Shown one piece after another: positions 58,720 through 64,000 of a DNA stretch of 64,000 nucleotides. Below the pieces are notes generated by a model, which saw only the letters and a list, made by a program, of their open reading frames with translations, was not told where the DNA came from and did no database searches. Each line of letters opens with the position of its first letter. The stretch's first letter is position 1. This DNA comes from DASVEE01 sp036380735 (GTDB lineage Bacteria; Acidobacteriota; Thermoanaerobaculia; Gp7-AA8): the NCBI GenBank assembly GCA_036380735.1, contig DASVEE010000015.1, forward strand, positions 124,001 to 188,000, given 5' to 3'. A program made the translations under genes and the position numbers.

Positions 58720-59753
58720 GCGACTTCCTGCGCGGACTGGTGCTGCGCGCGGCAGGGCTGCCGCTGGAGACAGCCGCGCCTCGTGCGGCGGCGCGGGTAA
58801 TGGACGAGGAACCGCCGGCCGAAGAGGTCGTGGAGGTGGCGCCGGAGCCGGCTCCGCTGACTGCGGCGACGCCATTACCCGCAGCGCTTCCACCCGTCGA
58901 GCGCGAGGTCGTTCGCGAAGCGGCGGCACCGGCGGAGCTGGTGCACGAGCGCGTCGTGGAGCAGCACATCGCTGCTGACGACGATGATGGACTCGTGGAG
59001 CGCGTGCCGGTGGAGCCTTCGGCAGGACCGCCTCCAGGACCAGTCGCAACTCACCAGACGATCGAGCGCGACACGGTGGTGCGCGATGTCGCGCCACCCG
59101 CGGCCGCACCGCCGCGAGTCGTCGCGACGCCACCGCCGGTCACCGCGGCGAAATCAATCGCGGAGGAGCAGGACGCCGAGGAGCCGCGCACCACGGTCGT
59201 GCAGCCGATCGTGCTGCAGCAGACGAACGTGCAGACGGTCGTTGAGCCGGTGGTGCGCGAGGAGCGTGTCATCGAGACACGCGTCGAACAGGAGCGCGAC
59301 GAAACCGCGCCTCGGCGTGATGCAGAGACGCCGGTTCCACCGCAAACCACCGTCGCGCCGCGCGCGGAGCGCGTCGTGGAATCGCGCGTAGAGCGCGAGC
59401 AAGAGACGCATGAGCGGGAAGAAACGCACGAGCGCGTCGTCGTGGAACCGCGCATCGAGCGTGAAGAGCGGATCGTCCGCGAAGCCACGGCCCCCGAGCC
59501 AACACCACCAGCAACGCTGGTGCTGCCACAGCAGCGGCCAGCCGCGGAGGTTCCGCCGCCCGCCACGCGCGAAGCCGCCGCACCACCGCCCCCGGCGGTG
59601 ACGATCGGCACGATCGAAGTGCGCGTGCCGGCACCACCACCACCGCCCCCCGTCACCCCGCCAGCCGCGCCCGCACCGCGCGAGCCGGAGCGTCCCTCCG
59701 GCTTCGACGACTACGCGCGCGTACGCAGCTACGCGTTCCCGGAGGTGTGGTGA
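58716..59753 (+). CDS. Disordered eCIS protein with charged V/E/R/P repeats
   Basis: 345 residues. An N-terminal helix MSDFLRGLVLRAAGLPLETA is followed by about 280 residues of low complexity: RVVE/RVERE-type charged repeats (VVREERVIETRVEQERDE, ERVVESRVEREQETHEREETHERVV) interspersed with P/A-rich tracts. The C-terminus has VTIGTIEVRVPAPPPPPP then SGFDDYARVRSYAFPEVW, close to the IGxIEVRA...SLxDYLxxR ending I associate with an uncharacterised conserved eCIS protein. Probably binds tube or cap as an assembly factor. Coupled by ATGA to the baseplate gene. Confidence 0.75.
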   Translation: MSDFLRGLVLRAAGLPLETAAPRAAARVMDEEPPAEEVVEVAPEPAPLTAATPLPAALPPVEREVVREAAAPAELVHERVVEQHIAADDDDGLVERVPVEPSAGPPPGPVATHQTIERDTVVRDVAPPAAAPPRVVATPPPVTAAKSIAEEQDAEEPRTTVVQPIVLQQTNVQTVVEPVVREERVIETRVEQERDETAPRRDAETPVPPQTTVAPRAERVVESRVEREQETHEREETHERVVVEPRIEREERIVREATAPEPTPPATLVLPQQRPAAEVPPPATREAAAPPPPAVTIGTIEVRVPAPPPPPPVTPPAAPAPREPERPSGFDDYARVRSYAFPEVW

Positions 59754-59761
59754 TGCGGCGA

Positions 59762-60004
59762 CAGGGAACGATGGGACAAATAGGACCGATAGGACAAATA
59801 GGACCTACGGGACAAGGCGTGCCTGCGGCGTCGGGCTGCGCGTGTCCCATTGAATCCCTGCCCGCCGCACGAGCCGCGCGTTGTGCGTGCCCGCGTGTGG
59901 CGCCGCGGCCGGTCGTGGCGTCGCGCGGGTCGTGGTCTTCCGGTCCTATCTGTCCTATCCGTCCTATTCGTCCCATTTGTCCTATCGGTCCCACCGGAGG
60001 TTCC
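59762..60004. repeat. 9-bp inverted-array element with 130-base spacer, inside the eCIS operon
   Basis: GGGAACGATGGGACAAATAGGACCGATAGGACAAATAGGACCTACGGGAC, an unrelated spacer, then GTCCTATCTGTCCTATCCGTCCTATTCGTCCCATTTGTCCTATCGGTCCCACC, which ends beside the ribosome site of the DUF4255 gene. A hairpin here could reduce readthrough inside the operon. Confidence 0.88.
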
Positions 60005-60005
60005 G

Positions 60006-61181
60006 GTGAGTGACTACCGCGCCATTGGCGCCGTCAGCGCGTCCATCCGCGATCTGCTGATCGCGAAGATGGAACAAGGCGTCTCTGTCTCCATTGCGCC
60101 GCCCGACGTGGAGGTGCAGCAGATCGGGGCCGGGCGCATCAATCTCTTCCTCTACAAGGTCGAAGAGAACGTAGCCCTGAAGAATGCCGACCTGCCGGGG
60201 CTCGGGAATCCGGGGGCGTACGGGCGTCCTCCGCTGTCGCTCGACCTGCACTACATGGTCACCGCGTACGGCGAGACCGAGGAGGAGCAGGTCGCGACGC
60301 ATCACATCCTCGGCGATGCGATGCGTGTGCTCCACGACAACGCGATCCTCTTTCCGCCGGAGCTGTCGCCCGAGCTGCGCAACGAAGTGGAGCACGTGAA
60401 GCTCTACCTCGAGCCGCTGTCGCTCGAGGAGCTGTCGAAGATCTGGACGTCGGTCACGCGGCCGCTGCGCCTCTCCGCCTGCTACCACGTGAGCGTGGTG
60501 CGCATCGAGAGCCGGAACGTGCGCAAGTACGCGCGGCCGGTCGGCGAACCACCGGCAGGCGGCCCGCGCGTCAGGGCGGTGACGTTCCGCGCCCCGCGCA
60601 TCGAACAGGTCTTCGTCATCCGCAAGGGCGACGTCACCAACCGCGAGCGTCCAGTCGCTTACGCGCGCATCGGCGACCGTCTCGTGCTGCGCGGCACCGA
60701 CTTCACCAGCGTCGTCGAAGGGATGCGCGTCCTCCTCGGCAATGCCGACGCCACGGCCAGCGTGCTGAAGGTCGAGCCGCACCGCGTCGAGGTGACGATC
60801 CCCGACGACGCGGGTCTCGTCGCCGGACCGACACGCGTCGTCGTGCAGACCGATCTCCTCATCGGCGAGCCGGAGACGCCGCACCGCGGCTTCAGCTCCA
60901 ACGTCGCGGCGTTCGTGCTGATCCCGGAGATCACCGCGCTGAACCTCGACGCGAACGCCGATCCGCAGACGCTGGAGATCGTCGGCACGCGCCTCTTCGA
61001 CGAGGAGCTGGAGACGATCGTCATCGTCGGCAACGAGATCATCGCGTTCAACAACAACTCCGTCCTCACGCCGGCGTCGCTGCTGTTCGAGCTGCCGGCT
61101 CTCGCGGCCGGCGCGTACGACGTGCGCGTGCGTGTCAACGGCGCCGAGAGCCTCGACGAGAAATCGGTGGTGATCCCGTGA
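60006..61181 (+). CDS. DUF4255 (Pvc16/Afp16-like) tail terminator with IPT/TIG domains
   Basis: 391 residues from GTG 60006 (CGGAGG site). The N-terminal DUF4255 domain (1-180; AIGAVSASIRDLLIAKM, PGLGNPGAYGRPPLSLDLHYMVTAYG, ATHHILGDAMRVLHDN, LYLEPLSLEELSKIWTSV...LSACYHVSVVRI) is the eCIS tail-terminator/cap signature. Two Ig-like TIG modules follow (about 225-305 and 310-391; RIGDRLVLRGTDFTS; LEIVGTRLFDEELE). It caps the tail, and the TIG modules could fix the particle to a surface or membrane. Confidence 0.92.
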   Translation: MSDYRAIGAVSASIRDLLIAKMEQGVSVSIAPPDVEVQQIGAGRINLFLYKVEENVALKNADLPGLGNPGAYGRPPLSLDLHYMVTAYGETEEEQVATHHILGDAMRVLHDNAILFPPELSPELRNEVEHVKLYLEPLSLEELSKIWTSVTRPLRLSACYHVSVVRIESRNVRKYARPVGEPPAGGPRVRAVTFRAPRIEQVFVIRKGDVTNRERPVAYARIGDRLVLRGTDFTSVVEGMRVLLGNADATASVLKVEPHRVEVTIPDDAGLVAGPTRVVVQTDLLIGEPETPHRGFSSNVAAFVLIPEITALNLDANADPQTLEIVGTRLFDEELETIVIVGNEIIAFNNNSVLTPASLLFELPALAAGAYDVRVRVNGAESLDEKSVVIP

Positions 61182-63340
61182 CGTACGCCGTCGAGCTGCA
61201 GCGCCTCCGCCTGCTGTTGCGGCGGCGCGTCGCGTGGCTGCGCAGCGTGTGGGACCGCGACGATCGCTTCCAGGGAGCGGCCATTGGCGATGCCGAGATC
61301 GATCGGCTGCTCGCACCGGACGTCGATGCGGAGCGCGAGTTCCTGGCGAACGATCCGGCGACGGGCGAGCTCGCGGCGCTCGTGCGCGTACCGACGCCGC
61401 TCGGCGACCTCGCGCGCGCGTTCGGGCTCGACGAGCTGGCGCGCGACACGATGATGCTCTGCCTCGCGGCGGAGCTGGATCCATCGTTCGAGCTGCTGTT
61501 CGGCTACGTGCACGACGACATCACGCGCAAGTACCCCACGGCGCAGCTCGCGCACACGCTGTTCGGCGGCGACGTCGCCGCGGCGCTGTCGCCGCTGCGG
61601 CGGTGGGCGCTCGTGCATGTGGACGCGCCGCAGCAGCCGGCCACGCCACTGCTTCTGCGCCCGCTGCGCCTCGACGGCCGCATCGCCGCGCACCTCCTCG
61701 GCATCGAGCAGCGCGACGACACGCTGGCCGAGGTGCTGCGTCCGCTGGAGGTGGGCCCGCTGTGCGCGGAGCACGCGCGGCTCGCGGAGCAGCTTGCGGC
61801 ACACGATGCGATCAACCTCACCGGCGGAACGCATTGCGGCAAGGAGACGCTGGCGCACGCGATCGCCGCGCACTGGGAGCACACGATCGTGAAGCTGGAC
61901 CCAAGGCGGCTCCCGCCGCTGGGGCCGGAGCGGACGTCGATGTTGCGTGCGCTGGAGCGCGAAGCACGGCTGGTGCGGCTGGCGTACTTCGTCCAGGCGC
62001 CGGAGCGTGAGGGATCGGACATCAACACCGAGGTGGCGATGCAGGACGTGGTCGACACCCTGGATGCGCGCGTGGTGGTGGACACGCGCGATCCGTGGCC
62101 CGGCACGCGCACGCTGAGCGTTGCGCGCGTGTTGCGGCCGGACCGCAACGCGCAGCGCGCCATGTGGCGCGAAGTGCTGCAGGGTGAGGAGGTGGTCCGT
62201 GGTCCGTTGTCCGTTTTCCGTGCTGCGCCCGGTGAAACCGTGCGGCACGGAAAACGGACAACGGAAAACGGACAACCCGATGGGACGCATAGGCCCGATG
62301 GGACGAATAGGGCAGATGGGACAGATAAGGTGGATAGGACAGAGGCCGGCGGGCCGCTGACCCATCAGTCGCATTCATCCCATCGGTCCTATTGGTCCCA
62401 TCAGGTCGACGATCTGGTCGAGCAATTCGATTTCAGCCCGGAGATGATTGCGCGCGCGGCGCGCGCGGAAGGCGGCAGCAACCTGTGGGAGCTGTGCCAG
62501 CAGCAGGTGTCGTGGCGCATCGACGATCTCGCGCAGCGGATCACCACGCGGCAGCGGTGGGACGATCTGGTGCTCGACACCGACTCGACGACGCAGCTCC
62601 ACGAGATCGCCGCGCAGGTGGCGCAGCGTGCGCGCGTCTATGAGCGCTGGGGCTTCGCGCGGTGGCTCGCGCGCGGACGCGGGATCACGGCGCTCTTCGC
62701 CGGCCCGAGCGGCACCGGCAAGACGATGGCCGCGGAGATCCTCGCCGGGGAGCTGGGGCTCGAGCTGTATCGCATCGACCTGGCGGGCGTCGTCAGCAAG
62801 TACATCGGCGAGAGCGAGAAGAACCTGCGCCGCGTGTTCGACGCGGCGGAGCAGAGCGGCGCGATCCTTTTCTTCGACGAGGCGGATGCGCTGTTCGGCA
62901 AGCGCACCGAGGTGAAGGACAGCCACGATCTCTACGCGAACATCCAGGTCAACTACCTGCTGCAGCGGATGGAGGATTACCGCGGTCTCGCGATCCTCGC
63001 GACGAACCGCAAGACGGCGCTCGATCGCGCGTTCCTCCGCCGGCTGCGCTTCGTCATCGACTTTCCGTTCCCCGATCGCGAGGCGCGCGACCGCATCTGG
63101 CGGCACGCGTTTCCGGCGGAAGCGCCGATGGCGACGCTCGACTACACGTTCCTTTCGCGGCTGGAGATCGCCGGCGGCAACATCCGCAACATCGCGCTCA
63201 ACGCGGCGTTCCTCGCGGCGGCGGACGGCAGCGTGATCGACGAGCGGCACGTGGTGCACGCGGTGCGCCGCGAGTACGCGAAGATGCAAAAGCTCATCAC
63301 CGAAAGCGAGTTCGGCCTGCGCTACCGGGAGTACGCATGA
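61178..63340 (+). CDS. eCIS AAA+ ATPase (Afp15/Pvc15-like) with in-frame repeat insertion
   Basis: 720 residues. The N-terminal half (1-330) is the winged/degenerate ATPase region usual in these proteins (GGTHCGKETLAHAIA resembles a decayed P-loop). The active AAA+ domain spans about 480-700: Walker A AGPSGTGKTM (about 508-517), Walker B ILFFDEADALFGKR (about 563-576), sensor-1 LAILATNRKTALDRAFLRR, arginine finger in FLRRLRF. Needed for particle assembly in Afp/PVC systems. Residues about 340-408 are encoded by two fused intergenic repeat elements (62196-62400), a low-complexity G/T/D/R/S/H stretch between domains. Frame is preserved, so the protein is probably functional. Confidence 0.93.
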   Translation: MTYAVELQRLRLLLRRRVAWLRSVWDRDDRFQGAAIGDAEIDRLLAPDVDAEREFLANDPATGELAALVRVPTPLGDLARAFGLDELARDTMMLCLAAELDPSFELLFGYVHDDITRKYPTAQLAHTLFGGDVAAALSPLRRWALVHVDAPQQPATPLLLRPLRLDGRIAAHLLGIEQRDDTLAEVLRPLEVGPLCAEHARLAEQLAAHDAINLTGGTHCGKETLAHAIAAHWEHTIVKLDPRRLPPLGPERTSMLRALEREARLVRLAYFVQAPEREGSDINTEVAMQDVVDTLDARVVVDTRDPWPGTRTLSVARVLRPDRNAQRAMWREVLQGEEVVRGPLSVFRAAPGETVRHGKRTTENGQPDGTHRPDGTNRADGTDKVDRTEAGGPLTHQSHSSHRSYWSHQVDDLVEQFDFSPEMIARAARAEGGSNLWELCQQQVSWRIDDLAQRITTRQRWDDLVLDTDSTTQLHEIAAQVAQRARVYERWGFARWLARGRGITALFAGPSGTGKTMAAEILAGELGLELYRIDLAGVVSKYIGESEKNLRRVFDAAEQSGAILFFDEADALFGKRTEVKDSHDLYANIQVNYLLQRMEDYRGLAILATNRKTALDRAFLRRLRFVIDFPFPDREARDRIWRHAFPAEAPMATLDYTFLSRLEIAGGNIRNIALNAAFLAAADGSVIDERHVVHAVRREYAKMQKLITESEFGLRYREYA
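62196..62400. repeat. Composite repeat element inserted in frame in the AAA+ gene
   Basis: First part: GTGGTCCGTTGTCCGTTTTCCGTGCTGCGCCCGG...GCACGGAAAACGGACAACGGAAAACGGACAAC, a long inverted repeat with the GTGCTGCGCCCGG core. Second part: CGATGGGACGCATAGG..., a 9-bp array with CCCATCGGTCCTATTGGTCCCATCAG as closing arm. Both families are otherwise intergenic. Confidence 0.88.
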
Positions 63341-63558
63341 GCGTGCGCATCGAGCGCGTGGTGCTGACGAACGTCGCCATGGAGGCGCGCGAGGCTGAGG
63401 CGTTCCGCGGCAGCGTCGAGCGCGAGCTCACACGGCTGGTCGAAGAGCGTGGCGTGCCGGCATCGAAAGCGGGCGATCGCCAGCTCGACCTGCACGCGGG
63501 CGCCACGGCCGTCGACATCGCGAATGCGATCTACGACTCGCTGGAGAAGGCGGACTGA
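63337..63558 (+). CDS. Small eCIS-operon protein
   Basis: 73 residues (SVRIERVVLTNVAMEAREAEAF...), one helix-rich domain with ERELTRLVEERGVPASKAGDRQLDL and a closing ATAVDIANAIYDSLEKAD. It overlaps the ATPase stop by ATGA. Short proteins of this style directly after the AAA+ gene are common in eCIS clusters, where their role is undefined. Confidence 0.82.
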   Translation: MSVRIERVVLTNVAMEAREAEAFRGSVERELTRLVEERGVPASKAGDRQLDLHAGATAVDIANAIYDSLEKAD

Positions 63559-63560
63559 CC

Positions 63561-64000
63561 ATGCCGCGCTTCGCCGAACTGCAGCAGCCGCAAAGCGCGA
63601 AGGAGACGGCGACGTCGCCGGCGCGCGCCACGCGTGCGCGCCGCACCAATCCGCAGGAGCGGCAGTCGCCCGCGGCCGGCGTGAGCAATCAGCGCATGCA
63701 GCGGAAGCTGCGCGCGGCGGCGAAGCAGCAGAAGACGAAGGAAGAACAGCCTCCGGGTCCGGACGAGAAAGCCGAAGCGATCGCGGAGCTGCTGCGGAAC
63801 GACGCCGAGGACCAGTCGGGCGTCGCGCGCGGCAAGCTCGAAGCACTGCCCGCCGAGGAGCGCGCCGACGTCGAAGGGCGCGTGCAGGAGAAGCTGTCGG
63901 AAGGCGACCGCGCCCGCGCCGCGGAGACGCTGGCGTCGCCGCCACCGCTGACCATCGAGCCTACGCCCGCACCGGAGAAACCGGAGGCCGAGGCGAAGGC
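63561..64000 (+). CDS. Start of a further eCIS gene (partial)
   Basis: At least 146 residues, open to the window end. MPRFAELQQPQSAKETATSPARATRARRTNPQERQ is a basic, disordered leader; then an Ala/Lys/Glu-rich stretch (RAAAKQQKTKEEQPPGPDEKAEAIAELLR) and a helical segment (LEALPAEERADVEGRVQEKLSEGDRARAAETL). No domain is visible yet. Genes at this position often encode DUF4157-type proteins or cargo in other eCIS loci, which would fit the disordered leader; not verifiable here. Confidence 0.72.
   Translation, partial: MPRFAELQQPQSAKETATSPARATRARRTNPQERQSPAAGVSNQRMQRKLRAAAKQQKTKEEQPPGPDEKAEAIAELLRNDAEDQSGVARGKLEALPAEERADVEGRVQEKLSEGDRARAAETLASPPPLTIEPTPAPEKPEAEAK

Noticed and set aside
55354..64000. 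Integrated tailed prophage
   Set aside because: No capsid, portal, terminase or integrase genes; DUF4255 and the AAA+ ATPase point to an eCIS.

Overview
High-GC bacterial chromosome window (roughly two thirds G+C). The gene families present (beta-propeller hybrid histidine kinase, DUF4097 beta-strand repeat protein, M36 metalloprotease, SpoIIE-type phosphatase, GlsB-like protein, HpnN-like MMPL exporter) suit a soil-type didermal bacterium. Acidobacteriota is my best guess; this is inference only, because the window has no rRNA or other phylogenetic marker.

Layout. 1-7 kb: a bifunctional penicillin-binding protein (5' end missing), an exported M36 metalloprotease, and a homocysteine methyltransferase/methylenetetrahydrofolate reductase fusion preceded by a SAM-II-like riboswitch and an intrinsic terminator. 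7-26 kb: an ECF sigma/anti-sigma-like pair, a phosphatase, a large hybrid sensor kinase, several exported proteins of unknown function, an FAD oxidoreductase, a flavin reductase-esterase-moaA cluster, a uracil-DNA glycosylase-like protein coupled to a 59-residue protein, a structured RNA candidate, a slipin-like SPFH protein and a PQQ-type sugar dehydrogenase. 26-34 kb: an overlapping three-gene operon (membrane glycosyltransferase, GT2, radical SAM), a LysR/EamA divergent pair followed by scrambled tandem duplications, and a YCII/VOC/VOC operon. 34-50 kb: two near-identical exported tyrosinases in direct orientation flank a signalling block (response regulators, XRE, LuxR, a KdpDE-like pair beside a Kup potassium transporter, a GAF protein, an RsbRD-type kinase) and a RAYT transposase with its REP/BIME palindromes. 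50-55 kb: an MMPL/HpnN-like exporter, a dikinase whose domain order resembles glucan water dikinase, and an AraC-type HTH protein. 55-64 kb: the start of an extracellular contractile injection system (eCIS) operon (sheath, tube, baseplate protein, disordered protein, DUF4255 terminator, AAA+ ATPase, small protein, start of a further gene), running off the window.

The most distinctive signal is non-coding. About 15 intergenic spaces carry inverted arrays of a 9-bp unit (GGGAC plus a variable A/T-rich part), typically bounded by GGGAACGAT and ATCGTTCCC. Three of these share a unique core. Related long inverted repeats built from other short units (CGGTTTTCGGTTGTC-like, GCAGAAGG-like) share a different core. 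One composite of these elements lies in frame inside the eCIS AAA+ ATPase, a short trace lies inside the GT2 gene, and one array sits at a locus where flanking gene ends have been duplicated. With the separate REP-RAYT set, the chromosome appears to host at least two active or recently active families of intergenic palindromic repeats.
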